A stretch of 64,000 nucleotides of DNA from the NCBI RefSeq assembly GCF_004344915.1, contig NZ_SKFG01000011.1, forward strand, positions 1 through 64,000, in the 5' to 3' direction. The notes beneath the pieces are model-generated. The model ran no database searches and was not told the origin of the DNA. It saw only the letters and a program-made list of their open reading frames with translations. This DNA is from Paenibacillus albiflavus. GTDB taxonomy: Bacteria > Bacillota > Bacilli > Paenibacillales > NBRC-103111. A program made the translations under genes and the position numbers. This document shows positions 27,043 to 36,348 of the stretch, in pieces; position 1 is the first letter of the stretch; each line of letters opens with the position of its first letter.

Positions 27043-28920
27043 ATGGTATCTGATTACTCGCAGTACGCTTGGCTAGTTCCGCTCTTTCCTCTCTTCGCAT
27101 TTTTCATCTTGATCGCTATGGGTCGTCAGTGGAAAGCGGTAGGAAGCCTTGTTGGCATCATCGCGATGCTCGCCTCTTTTGTGATGTCCTTACTTATTTT
27201 CCTTGGACGCATGGGTGATCATGTTGCAGATTATGCATGGAAAGATTGGACTTGGATTACGGCAGGTGGCTTTAACCTAACGATGGGCTTTGAGGTAACG
27301 AACCTGAATGCCTTGATGTTAGTCATTGTTACCTTCGTCGCTTTATTAGTGAATATTTACTCACGTGGCTATATGCATGGTGATGAGCGCATGAATGTGT
27401 TCTTTGCCTACATCGCGCTATTCTCATTCTCGATGCTTGGACTTGTGATTTCTTCTAACTTAATTGAGCTTTATATTTTCTGGGAGCTTGTTGGGGTGTG
27501 CTCATTCCTGCTCATCGGTTTCTGGTTCCATAAGCCTGAAGCTCGTGCAGCAGCGAAGAAGGCATTTATCGTAACGCGCATTGGCGACGTTGGTCTTCTG
27601 ATCGGTATACTGCTTCTGTTCTGGTACATGCCGAATCATTCCCTCGATTTCAGCGACATACATAATGCGTTTGCAGGCGGTGCTGTTGGTGAATTTACTG
27701 TAGGATTAACCGCAGCAATTGCAATCTTGATCTTCGTAGGTGCGATGGGTAAATCAGGTCAATTCCCACTTCATACGTGGCTGCCTGATGCGATGGAAGG
27801 TCCAACACCAATTTCTGCCCTTATTCACGCGGCAACAATGGTTGCAGCAGGGGTCTATTTGGTAGCGAGAACGTATGATATTTTCCTTGCTTCACCTGAT
27901 GCCTTGATGGTCGTTGCGATTGTCGGCGGATTTACAGCGATTTTCGCAGCAACGATTGGTGTAGCACAGAACGATATTAAGCGAGTGCTTGCATACTCTA
28001 CCGTCAGTCAGCTTGGTTATATGATGATGGCGCTTGGTATTGGTGTATCCTATGCCTCTGGTATGTTTCACCTATTTACGCATGCATTCTTCAAAGCGCT
28101 TCTGTTCCTGGCGGCAGGCAGCATTATTCATGCAACAGGCACACAAGACATTCGGCAAATGGGCGGCTTGTCCGGCAAAATGAAAGTTACTATGACAACC
28201 TTTGCGATTGGTGCTTTAGCACTTGCGGGGATTGTACCTTTTGCAGGCTTCTGGTCCAAAGATGTTATTCTGGCTGAAGCTTGGGATCATAATCAAATCC
28301 TATTCTGGGTTGGTTTGGTCGCAGCCTTCTTCACAGCGTTCTATATGGCGAGATTGTTCTTCCTCGTATTCGTCGGTAAGAAACGTTCCGATTACGAAGC
28401 GCATGAGTCACCAGTATCTATGACATTCCCGCTAGTTGTTCTTGCGATTCTTGCAGTGGGTGCAGGCTTTATCATGACACCGTTTAATTCTTGGTTCGGT
28501 ACTTGGATTACAGGGCATGAACATGTTGAGGTTGCGAATTATACCGTTATGATTCTATCGACGTTAGCAGGCGTCCTTGGTATTGGACTTGGCTATGTAA
28601 AGTATGGCAGAGGCGCAGTTCAATTCCCATCGGATGCGAATGCGAACTGGCTCTATACGCTTGTACATCGTAAATATTATATCGATGAAATCTATGACTA
28701 TATCATCGTGAAGCCAATCAGCTACATCGGCTGGCTGCTGAAGCTATTTGATCACTATGTTGTAGATGGACTTGTACGTCTAGTTGCTGCATCTGTTAAC
28801 GGTCTTGGTCGGTTGAGCTCCAGACTGCAGAATGGTCAATTGCAGCGCTATGGACTTATTATGGTATTCGGGATTGTCATCATCACCTTGGCAATCGTAG
28901 GAAGGAGGTTCTTCGAGTGA
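27043..28920 (+). CDS. nuoL: NADH-quinone oxidoreductase subunit L
   Basis: 625-residue antiporter-like subunit with many membrane helices and the long C-terminal lateral helix (FPSDANANWLYTLVHRKYYI and onward). Signature segments: WELVGVCSFLLIGFW, GKSGQFPLHTWLPDAMEGPT, and ALIHAATMVAAGVYLVAR, with the channel lysines/glutamates expected for proton transfer. RBS GGAGGAAATAA. Overlaps nuoM by 4 nt. Confidence 0.95.
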   Translation: MVSDYSQYAWLVPLFPLFAFFILIAMGRQWKAVGSLVGIIAMLASFVMSLLIFLGRMGDHVADYAWKDWTWITAGGFNLTMGFEVTNLNALMLVIVTFVALLVNIYSRGYMHGDERMNVFFAYIALFSFSMLGLVISSNLIELYIFWELVGVCSFLLIGFWFHKPEARAAAKKAFIVTRIGDVGLLIGILLLFWYMPNHSLDFSDIHNAFAGGAVGEFTVGLTAAIAILIFVGAMGKSGQFPLHTWLPDAMEGPTPISALIHAATMVAAGVYLVARTYDIFLASPDALMVVAIVGGFTAIFAATIGVAQNDIKRVLAYSTVSQLGYMMMALGIGVSYASGMFHLFTHAFFKALLFLAAGSIIHATGTQDIRQMGGLSGKMKVTMTTFAIGALALAGIVPFAGFWSKDVILAEAWDHNQILFWVGLVAAFFTAFYMARLFFLVFVGKKRSDYEAHESPVSMTFPLVVLAILAVGAGFIMTPFNSWFGTWITGHEHVEVANYTVMILSTLAGVLGIGLGYVKYGRGAVQFPSDANANWLYTLVHRKYYIDEIYDYIIVKPISYIGWLLKLFDHYVVDGLVRLVAASVNGLGRLSSRLQNGQLQRYGLIMVFGIVIITLAIVGRRFFE

Positions 28921-30542
28921 TGCTGGATAACTTTCCAATTTTAAGTCTGATTGCTTTTTCTCCTCTCCTCGGAGTACTGATTCTGCTCTTTATACCTAAA
29001 CATTTGGGTCATTTGCATAAAACAGTAGCGATCGTAATCACACTTATATCACTTGTGCTTGCAGGAGTCCTATTCGTTAATTTCCATACGGATGGAAGCG
29101 GCATGCAATTCAACGAAAGCTATGATTGGATTAGCTTCGCACTTAATCATGAATTGATCGGTCAAGTAACATCCTTATCTTTTGAAATGAAATATAGTTT
29201 AGGTGTAGATGGCTTATCCGTCGCAATGGTCTTCTTGACTGCTCTTGTAGCAGCTATGGCAGCTATGGCATCGGTATTTATCAAAAAACGTTGGAAGCTG
29301 TATTTCATTCTGTTCCTTCTTCTTGAGGTTGGGATGTTCGGTGTATTCATGGCACAGGATCTGTTCCTGTTCTTCATTTTCTTTGAACTTACGCTCGTTC
29401 CAATGTTCTTCTTAATTGGAATTTGGGGTTATATGAACAGAGAAAAAGCTGCGAACCGCTTCTTGATCTATAATGGACTTGGTTCCGCAATTATGTTCAT
29501 CGCGTTCTTGATTCTTGTAAGTACAGCAGGCTTCACGCAAATCCAGTCGGCTGGGGAATGGAAAATTTTCTACAGCGGCGATATTCAGAACATTATGTTC
29601 AATCTGTTCCAGAATCCGCAATCCTATGCGAATCTGGCAGATCCCAATAACGTGTTCTACTTAAGTACTGAGTTAAGATGGACGATTTTCATAATGTTAA
29701 TCGTTGCATTTGGTATTAAGTTGCCGATCTTCCCGTTCCATACGTGGATGCTGAAGGTACATACAGAAGCTCCGCCAGCTACGGTTATGATTCACTCGGG
29801 TATTTTACTCAAAATGGGGGCTTACGGCTTAATCCGTTTCGGAATTCTGTTCTTCCCGGCAGAAGCTTATCAAATCGGTTGGGTATTTGCTTTACTCGGT
29901 GTCATTAATATCTTATATGGTGCAATTTTGGCACTCGTCCAAAAGGAATTTAAGCTCGTTCTTGCTTACTCTTCCATATCGCATATGGGAATCGTACTGC
30001 TTGGACTTGCCGCATTTAATGAAATTGGTATACAGGGTGCAATCTTCCAACTTGTATCCCACGGTCTGATCTCGGCGCTGATGTTCTTAATCGTTGGTTC
30101 GATCTACGAGCGAACAGGAACTACAGAGCTCTCAAGATTGGGTGGTTTAGCCAAGTCAATGCCTTTCATGTGCGGGATTCTGTTAATCTCAGGTCTTGCA
30201 TCTCTTGGATTACCGGGCTTGTCTGGATTTATCTCAGAGTTCCTTGCATTCCTAGGCGCATTCGAAACGCACAAAGTATTCACGATCGTCGCATTACTTG
30301 GTGTTATTCTAACAGCGGTGTACATCTTGCGAGCTGTTCTGCAAATTACATTCGGAGCGATCTCCGAAGAGAATACCAGATTGCTAGACGCAAGATTAAT
30401 CGAAGCTATTCCGATGATTACACTTGTCGCATTCATCGTATTACTTGGTATTTATCCAAGCGTGCTTAATGGGGTATTGGAACAAACTGTAGGCGACTTC
30501 GGATATTTCATTACTAACGTCGCTGACAAGATAGGAGGTTAA
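28917..30542 (+). CDS. nuoM: NADH-quinone oxidoreductase subunit M
   Basis: 541-residue antiporter-like proton channel subunit. Conserved parts: FFELTLVPMFFLIGIWG, KLPIFPFHTWMLKVHTEAPP, and AYSSISHMGIVLLGL. The GTG/ATG start region overlaps the end of nuoL (GTGATG). Ends 6 nt before nuoN with GGAGGT in the gap. Confidence 0.95.
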   Translation: MMLDNFPILSLIAFSPLLGVLILLFIPKHLGHLHKTVAIVITLISLVLAGVLFVNFHTDGSGMQFNESYDWISFALNHELIGQVTSLSFEMKYSLGVDGLSVAMVFLTALVAAMAAMASVFIKKRWKLYFILFLLLEVGMFGVFMAQDLFLFFIFFELTLVPMFFLIGIWGYMNREKAANRFLIYNGLGSAIMFIAFLILVSTAGFTQIQSAGEWKIFYSGDIQNIMFNLFQNPQSYANLADPNNVFYLSTELRWTIFIMLIVAFGIKLPIFPFHTWMLKVHTEAPPATVMIHSGILLKMGAYGLIRFGILFFPAEAYQIGWVFALLGVINILYGAILALVQKEFKLVLAYSSISHMGIVLLGLAAFNEIGIQGAIFQLVSHGLISALMFLIVGSIYERTGTTELSRLGGLAKSMPFMCGILLISGLASLGLPGLSGFISEFLAFLGAFETHKVFTIVALLGVILTAVYILRAVLQITFGAISEENTRLLDARLIEAIPMITLVAFIVLLGIYPSVLNGVLEQTVGDFGYFITNVADKIGG

Positions 30543-30548
30543 GCTGCG

Positions 30549-32057
30549 ATGGAAGCTATGCGCTTACAAGTATCAGATTTAGTACATCTACTTCCGGAGT
30601 TAACACTAGTCATTGCGGCTGTGGTGCTGTCCGTCCTTGATTTACTGCTCCCTAATCGGGTGAATCGTAAATTTATCGGTTGGCTAACTCTCGTAAGCTT
30701 AATCATATCTGGTGTGTTCGTTGTTCTTCAGTTGAATCCAGCAGAATCGATTGAACTATTGGCGAATTCATATCGAGTTGATGATTTTGCTTCATTAATG
30801 AAGCTTGTGTTCATTGTTGGAACAGGATTTGTCGTTTATATGAGCTTCTCCTATGTGAAGAAAGATGAGATTTACCATGTGGGTGAATACTATTACTTCA
30901 TGCTGCCTGCAACATTAGGCGCGTTCGTAATGGCATCCTCTGCAGATCTCATTACATTATACGTAGGCTTGGAGCTGCTAAGCATTACGTCCTATATCAT
31001 GGTTGCTTTACGCAAGAAGAGTCAACGCTCGAATGAAGCCGCATTTAAGTACTTGGTTATGGGTGCTATTGCCTCGGCTATTATCTTATATGGCATGTCC
31101 TTCCTATATGGAATTTCAGGTTCAACGAATCTGGTTGATATTCGGGCAGCGATTGCATCTAACTTCCATAGTTACGAAATGATCGTTTATATCGCAAGCT
31201 TCCTGCTGATCGCAGGGTTAAGCTTTAAGATAGCGGCAGCTCCATTCCATGCATGGGCGCCAGATGTGTATGAAGGTGCACCAACGCCGGTCACTTCATT
31301 CTTGGCGGTTGTTTCCAAAGCGGCAGCTTTCGCAATGATATTCCGTATGATCTATGTGTTATTCGCAGTTGGTACGTATCAAGAAGTAGCGGATGCCGTT
31401 ATGCTAGCTCTCTCCGTAATAGCAGCAGCAGCGATGATTATCGGTAACGTTACGGCATTGCGCCAGCATAGCTTTAAACGATTGCTTGCTTATTCTGGAG
31501 TTGCGAATGCGGGGTATCTGCTAGTTCCGATTACCGCACATTTTTCAACTGCACATTTTAGTAATTTCTCTGAGTTCCTCTATTACTTAATTGCCTACTT
31601 GTTCATGAACATCGGCGCGTTTGCCGTGTTGATGATTCTTGAACGATCGACAGGCAGTGATCAGATAAGCGGATTTGCAGGCTTGTATCATCGAGCGCCT
31701 TACACAGCAGGAGCTATGACGCTGATTGTCTTATCGTTAGCAGGCTTCCCAATTACAGGTGGTTTCTTCGGTAAGCTGTACATTCTGCTAGGAGCAATGG
31801 AGACGCAGCATTACTGGTTAGCAGCTATTATGTTAGCCACAACCGTAATCGCCTACTATTATTACTTTGGCATCATTCGTCAAATGTTCATGCGTTCAGG
31901 TGATGAGAGCGAGACGATTAAAGTTCCTCTTACACTTGGCGTTACGGCGTGGATCTGTGCGATTATTGGAGTAGGGCTCGGATTCTTCCCACATGTTATT
32001 CTGAATGCACTAGAAAAAATATTTAGTTTAACCAAAGATCTCCTACTTCTATCATAA
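30549..32057 (+). CDS. nuoN: NADH-quinone oxidoreductase subunit N
   Basis: 502-residue antiporter-like membrane subunit and last gene of the operon. Conserved parts: YVGLELLSITSYIMVALRK, FKIAAAPFHAWAPDVYEGAP, and LAYSGVANAGYLL. An intrinsic terminator follows at 32074. No nuoE, nuoF or nuoG lies within the operon or elsewhere in the window. Confidence 0.95.
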   Translation: MEAMRLQVSDLVHLLPELTLVIAAVVLSVLDLLLPNRVNRKFIGWLTLVSLIISGVFVVLQLNPAESIELLANSYRVDDFASLMKLVFIVGTGFVVYMSFSYVKKDEIYHVGEYYYFMLPATLGAFVMASSADLITLYVGLELLSITSYIMVALRKKSQRSNEAAFKYLVMGAIASAIILYGMSFLYGISGSTNLVDIRAAIASNFHSYEMIVYIASFLLIAGLSFKIAAAPFHAWAPDVYEGAPTPVTSFLAVVSKAAAFAMIFRMIYVLFAVGTYQEVADAVMLALSVIAAAAMIIGNVTALRQHSFKRLLAYSGVANAGYLLVPITAHFSTAHFSNFSEFLYYLIAYLFMNIGAFAVLMILERSTGSDQISGFAGLYHRAPYTAGAMTLIVLSLAGFPITGGFFGKLYILLGAMETQHYWLAAIMLATTVIAYYYYFGIIRQMFMRSGDESETIKVPLTLGVTAWICAIIGVGLGFFPHVILNALEKIFSLTKDLLLLS

Positions 32058-32073
32058 CTTTGCTATAATATAG

Positions 32074-32105
32074 GCACCCCCTCATAGAGGGCGGTGCTTT
32101 TATTA
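32074..32105 (+). terminator. Terminator of the nuo operon
   Basis: Stem GCACCCCCTC / GAGGG-C-GGTGC with an ATA loop and one bulged C, followed by TTTTATTATTATT. Located 16 nt after the nuoN stop. Confidence 0.85.
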
Positions 32106-32109
32106 TTAT

Positions 32110-32201
32110 TATAGAATTTATAACATTTGTGTCATAAATTCTAAGTAATACCTTGAGAAACGCATCCGTCCTAAAAGACGGTGAAACCGTTTCATCTTGT
32201 T
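32110..32201 (+). repeat. Interspersed structured repeat, copy 2
   Basis: Full copy: TAGAATTTAT/ATAAATTCTA stem with 12-nt loop, then GAAACG, CCGTC/GACGG, CGTTTC. It sits between the nuo terminator and the subtilase gene, ending 19 nt before that start codon. Confidence 0.88.
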
Positions 32202-32220
32202 TGCAAAGGATATAGAAGCA

Positions 32221-34224
32221 ATGAGTAGAGTTTCGAGATGGCTTATAAGCACACTTATTCCTATTTTCATATTCTCGCTAATATTGTTCCCAAGTCATGC
32301 TAGTGCAGCCACTTATGGGCCTTCGAGCGATCCGCTTCGCGGTAAGCAGGCGTATTTGGATCGCATTCGTATCGATGCCGCATGGGCTTCGACACCTACA
32401 GGTGGCAAACCTATCATTGTAGCCATCGTAGATACGGGAGTTGACCTAGAACATCCCGATTTAGTAGACAATCTAATCCCAGGGATTAATTTAATAGATA
32501 ACAATCAGCCACCGCAAGATGATTATGGACATGGAACGAATGTCGCGGGTATCTTGGGTGCAACCACAGGTAATGATATTGGAATCGCAGGTATCGCTCG
32601 CAATGTTCGTATGATGCCGATCAAGGCGTTAGCAAGTGATGGTTACGGCGGCGAAAAAGAGCTCGGAGAGGGCATTAAATATGCAGTCGATCATGGCGCT
32701 CAGATCGTGTTATTGTCGCTTGGATTAAATAAGCAGTCGACCTATATGGAAGAGATTGTGAAATATGCAGAGAGCAAGAATGTATTGCTAGTAGCGGCGG
32801 TCGGAAATGAAGGGAACTCCATTAAGTACCCGGCAGGATTCCAGACTGTACTTGCTGTCGGCGGCATTGGCTTGGATAATGAAATCGAATCAAGGTCCAA
32901 TCATGGACCAGAGTTAGATATCGTTGCACCATGGACCGTGTATACAACTGCACTTGGCGGCAGATATGAATACAAAGAAGGCAGCTCGATGGCAGCTCCG
33001 CAAGTAGCGGGAGTTGCAGCACTAATCTGGAGCAAGTATCCCGAATTGAAGGCTCATCAAATTAGAAGCTTGCTTACGCAGACAGCGGAAGATGTGAATA
33101 AACCTGGCTGGGATCCGTACACAGGCTATGGTCTCCTGCGTGCAGATCGTGCGCTTACTCAATCGATCAAAGAAGATCCATTTGAACCAAATGATGTTAT
33201 TGAGCAAGCGCAGCCTTTATCTGTGGACACAAGTATATCCGCTTCATTCAGTTCAAACAAAGATCAAGATTGGTTTGCGCTGGATTGCGACTACCCAGGT
33301 ACTCTGTCTATAAGACTAACTTGGGATGGCACCAATAAACCAACTCTACGTCATGTCAAATTAGATAAAACTTACCAGGATTATTCCTTTTCGGACAGTG
33401 GGAAGTCGGTTGAACTAACTGTAAATAAAGGCCGAAATTATATTAAGCTGCAAGCACCTGATCTTAAGAAAGGTTCACAGCTAGCCTATAAACTTACAAC
33501 CAAATTTCATATCTATGAAGATCCTTTTGAAGTTAACGATCGTCAATACCAAGCTTTCGTGCTCCCAACTCGTAGCCAGCAAATCGTAGGTACGTTCCAC
33601 GATGTGAAGGATCAAGATTGGTTTAAGCTGAATATCAAAAATTCAGGAAAGCTGCGTGTCCGTGTAGTTGTCGATACCAATCGTATAGATCCCGTGCTCC
33701 TTCTGCAGAAGCAGAATGAGAAAGCCTTGATTATTGATAAAAAAGGCGACGGAGCAACGGAAATTTCTCCAGAGCTGCAAGTCACACCGGGTGAATTCTA
33801 TATTCGAGTTTCCAATATTAAAGATTACTCCGAACCCGTAGTCGGTGAGTATACGCTATTCATTGAGTACGAGGAACAAATCATTGATCCATATGAACCA
33901 AATGATAAGAAATACCAAGCTACCTTAATGACGCAAGGTGAGTCTTATCAAGGCGTAATGGAAACGAAAAAGGATATCGATTGGTTCCAATTTGAAGTTA
34001 CCGAGAGTGGGACGGTTCAGATCGATATAACCGATATCGGTCCGAAGGGTAAACTTGAAGTGAAATTGTATAACCTTGCTAACCGCGAAATCGGAAGCTA
34101 TGAGCAATGGTCGCAAGGGGATCGGATCCAGATCAAGCAGAAGCTGAAGGAAGGCACATACTTTATTAAGCTGGAGTCAGCTGACTGGAAAGAGCGACAG
34201 CCATACAAGTTGATCGTTAATTAA
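32221..34224 (+). CDS. Secreted subtilisin-like serine protease (S8) with three C-terminal PPC-like repeats
   Basis: Signal peptide of about 29 residues (ILFPSHASA). Peptidase S8 catalytic triad: Asp71 in IVDTGVDLEHPDL, His104 in DYGHGTNVAG, Ser256 in EGSSMAAPQVAG. After residue 320, three units of about 110 residues begin with DPFEPND, DPFEVND and DPYEPND and contain DWF, the pattern of pre-peptidase C-terminal or similar beta-sandwich domains. An upstream in-frame TTG at 32197 is less likely, because AAAGGA lies ten nt before the ATG at 32221 and gives a normal signal peptide. Role in protein turnover at the cell surface is inference. Confidence 0.9.
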   Translation: MSRVSRWLISTLIPIFIFSLILFPSHASAATYGPSSDPLRGKQAYLDRIRIDAAWASTPTGGKPIIVAIVDTGVDLEHPDLVDNLIPGINLIDNNQPPQDDYGHGTNVAGILGATTGNDIGIAGIARNVRMMPIKALASDGYGGEKELGEGIKYAVDHGAQIVLLSLGLNKQSTYMEEIVKYAESKNVLLVAAVGNEGNSIKYPAGFQTVLAVGGIGLDNEIESRSNHGPELDIVAPWTVYTTALGGRYEYKEGSSMAAPQVAGVAALIWSKYPELKAHQIRSLLTQTAEDVNKPGWDPYTGYGLLRADRALTQSIKEDPFEPNDVIEQAQPLSVDTSISASFSSNKDQDWFALDCDYPGTLSIRLTWDGTNKPTLRHVKLDKTYQDYSFSDSGKSVELTVNKGRNYIKLQAPDLKKGSQLAYKLTTKFHIYEDPFEVNDRQYQAFVLPTRSQQIVGTFHDVKDQDWFKLNIKNSGKLRVRVVVDTNRIDPVLLLQKQNEKALIIDKKGDGATEISPELQVTPGEFYIRVSNIKDYSEPVVGEYTLFIEYEEQIIDPYEPNDKKYQATLMTQGESYQGVMETKKDIDWFQFEVTESGTVQIDITDIGPKGKLEVKLYNLANREIGSYEQWSQGDRIQIKQKLKEGTYFIKLESADWKERQPYKLIVN

Positions 34225-34250
34225 GGATCAAGAAATGAGGGGACAATGCT

Positions 34251-34502
34251 ATGAATAACATGGATTCCATGATGGATACAGGCTTATCCTACTTACCGAT
34301 ACTCAAATTAGTCGTGTATTTAATTTTTATCGGATTATCTTGGTGGGGGCTTCAGGAATTCAGATTTGATGTGTTCATGCGAAGACCGAAGAGCCTACAA
34401 TCCAAAGTGCTGCAAGTCCTACTATCCATTGCGCTTGGGTATATGGTAGGCAACTTTTTCTTGGATTATATTATTAATTCCATCCATTTCGGATTTTCTT
34501 GA
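34251..34502 (+). CDS. ywzB: DUF1146 family membrane protein (YwzB-like)
   Basis: 83 residues with two membrane helices (about 15-37 and 57-78) and the family motif WWGLQEFRFDVF. In Bacillus the same small gene also lies just upstream of the murA-spoIID region, which supports the call. Start ATG after GAGGGGACAATGCT. Function is not known. Confidence 0.85.
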   Translation: MNNMDSMMDTGLSYLPILKLVVYLIFIGLSWWGLQEFRFDVFMRRPKSLQSKVLQVLLSIALGYMVGNFFLDYIINSIHFGFS

Positions 34503-34505
34503 GTA

Positions 34506-34597
34506 TTATAGGATTTATACCATTCGTGTCATAAATTCTAAGTAATACCTTGAGAAACGTACCTGCCTTTAAGGACGGGGAAATCGTTTCTTCTTGT
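34506..34597 (+). repeat. Interspersed structured repeat, copy 3
   Basis: Begins four nt after the ywzB stop. Differs from the others at TAGGATTTAT (a G-U pair with ATAAATTCTA keeps the first stem) and at the inner stem (CTGCC/GGACGG). GAAACG/CGTTTC is kept. Confidence 0.82.
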
Positions 34598-34779
34598 AAA
34601 TATGTCGAATAAGTTGTCAAGATAAAGTAAATACTGGAAAATATCGCGATAAAAGTACAATAATAAGTCGTAATTCCAGACGTTTCCCTATTTTACGACG
34701 TTTTCAATTGTCGACCCCTGTTTATTAAAATGAAAGTATGTTACACTAAGAATAAAAATTTTTGCGCGGAGGGACCAAG

Positions 34780-36141
34780 ATGAGCAAAATTATCATCCGC
34801 GGTGGTCGAAAAGTAACAGGGCAAGTGAAGGTGAATGGCGCCAAGAATGCCGTTCTACCGATAATCGCTGCCTCTTTGTTAGCTGCGGAAGGAGAAAGCG
34901 TCATTCAGGATGCGCCTCCATTACATGATGTTTTTACGATCATTCAAGTACTGAATAAATTGGGCGTTGCGATTGAATACAACACAGAAACAATCAAAGT
35001 AAACGCATCACATATAGCAACCTGCGAGGCTTCGTATGATTTGATTCGTAAAATGCGAGCTTCTTTTCTTGTGATGGGACCCTTGTTAGCAAGAATGGGC
35101 AGAGCCCATATTTCTTTACCAGGCGGTTGTGCAATTGGAACTAGACCGATTGATCAGCATCTTAAGGGCTTTGAAGCTATGGGAGCTGTAATCGAGCTAG
35201 GACATGGTTGTATTGAAGCTAGAGTAGATGGCAAGCTGCAAGGTGCGAAGATTTATTTGGACGTCGCGAGTGTTGGAGCAACAGAAAATATCATGATGGC
35301 AGCATCGCTTGCTGAGGGAACGACAATTATTGAAAATGCGGCAATGGAGCCAGAGATCGTCGATCTTGCGAATTATTTGAATGCTATGGGTGCTAATGTT
35401 CGTGGCGCTGGTACAGGCATTATTCGCATTGAGGGTGTAGACAAGCTCCATGGCGTTAAACATACAGTAATTCCTGACCGAATTGAAGCGGGTACTTATA
35501 TGATTGCAGCCGCTGTTACAGGCGGAGATCTCTATATTGAGGGTGCTATCGGGGACCATCTGCGCCCTGTTATCTCCAAACTGCAAGAGGTTGGAGTAAC
35601 TGTACTTGAGGATGAGAATGGCATTCGCGTTAGAACGAATGGACCTTTGCGTGCGGTAGATGTCAAAACATTGCCTTACCCAGGCTTCCCAACAGATATG
35701 CAATCCCAGATGATGGCATTGCAGCTTGTTGCAGATGGTACGAGCTTAGTTACAGAGACTGTTTTTGAAAACCGCTACATGCATGTTGAAGAATTTAAGA
35801 AAATGGGCGGACGAATTAAAGTTGATGGACGCACAGCTGTCGTTAGTGGTGGATCACCACTGATTGGCGCTAAAGTTTGCGCAACTGATTTGCGAGCAGG
35901 TGCTGCATTAATCTTGGCAGGACTCGTCGCAGAAGGCGAAACCGAAATATCCGAGATTTATCATATTGATCGCGGATATGTTAATATCGCTGAACGCTTG
36001 CGTGAACTAGGTGCAGACGTTCGACGTGTGGAAGAAGCAACAGCATCTCCAGACGAAGCAGCAATTGAAGAAACGTTGGATTCCGTTGCATCAAGAGTGA
36101 ATGATATCGGAATACTTACAGCACAGCCTACTTGGGCATAA
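34780..36141 (+). CDS. murA: UDP-N-acetylglucosamine 1-carboxyvinyltransferase
   Basis: Transfers enolpyruvate from PEP to UDP-GlcNAc, the first committed step of peptidoglycan synthesis. About 453 residues: Lys22-Asn23 (NGAKNAVLP) and the PEP-adduct loop Cys117 ([12 protein letters not shown]) are intact. The ATG at 34780 is preceded by GCGGAGGGACC; a further upstream TTG at 34762 overlaps that ribosome site and is rejected. After the family core ending RELGADVRR there is an extra tail of about 25 acidic/hydrophobic residues. Order ywzB-murA-spoIID matches Bacillus. Confidence 0.95.
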   Translation: MSKIIIRGGRKVTGQVKVNGAKNAVLPIIAASLLAAEGESVIQDAPPLHDVFTIIQVLNKLGVAIEYNTETIKVNASHIATCEASYDLIRKMRASFLVMGPLLARMGRAHISLPGGCAIGTRPIDQHLKGFEAMGAVIELGHGCIEARVDGKLQGAKIYLDVASVGATENIMMAASLAEGTTIIENAAMEPEIVDLANYLNAMGANVRGAGTGIIRIEGVDKLHGVKHTVIPDRIEAGTYMIAAAVTGGDLYIEGAIGDHLRPVISKLQEVGVTVLEDENGIRVRTNGPLRAVDVKTLPYPGFPTDMQSQMMALQLVADGTSLVTETVFENRYMHVEEFKKMGGRIKVDGRTAVVSGGSPLIGAKVCATDLRAGAALILAGLVAEGETEISEIYHIDRGYVNIAERLRELGADVRRVEEATASPDEAAIEETLDSVASRVNDIGILTAQPTWA

Positions 36142-36155
36142 ATAAAGTCGATATA

Positions 36156-36193
36156 AACGTGGTAATTGGTTAATCCAGTTGCCACGTTTTTTT
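36156..36193 (+). terminator. Terminator after murA
   Basis: Stem AACGTGG/CCACGTT extended by AA/TT after one mismatch, followed by seven T. Sits 15 nt after the murA stop and separates it from spoIID. Confidence 0.8.
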
Positions 36194-36348
36194 GTGTTCA
36201 ACTTTGTGTAAAAATCGTATTTTTGGTGCAGGCTGATTAAAGAGAATAGAGGATAAGAGGTTCTATTCTATTAAAAAACCTCATAGGTTATTAGTATCAA
36301 AGACTACAGATTCTTGTAAATGAATTGACTAGAATGGAGCGTCTAGCT

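Noticed and set aside
32110-32201. Interspersed structured element as a known riboswitch (c-di-GMP or c-di-AMP)
   Set aside because: The conserved bases of those classes are not visible, and copy 1 is antisense to both neighbouring genes.
34762-34782. Earlier TTG start of murA
   Set aside because: It would place the GGAGGG ribosome site inside the coding region; ATG at 34780 fits the family N-terminus.
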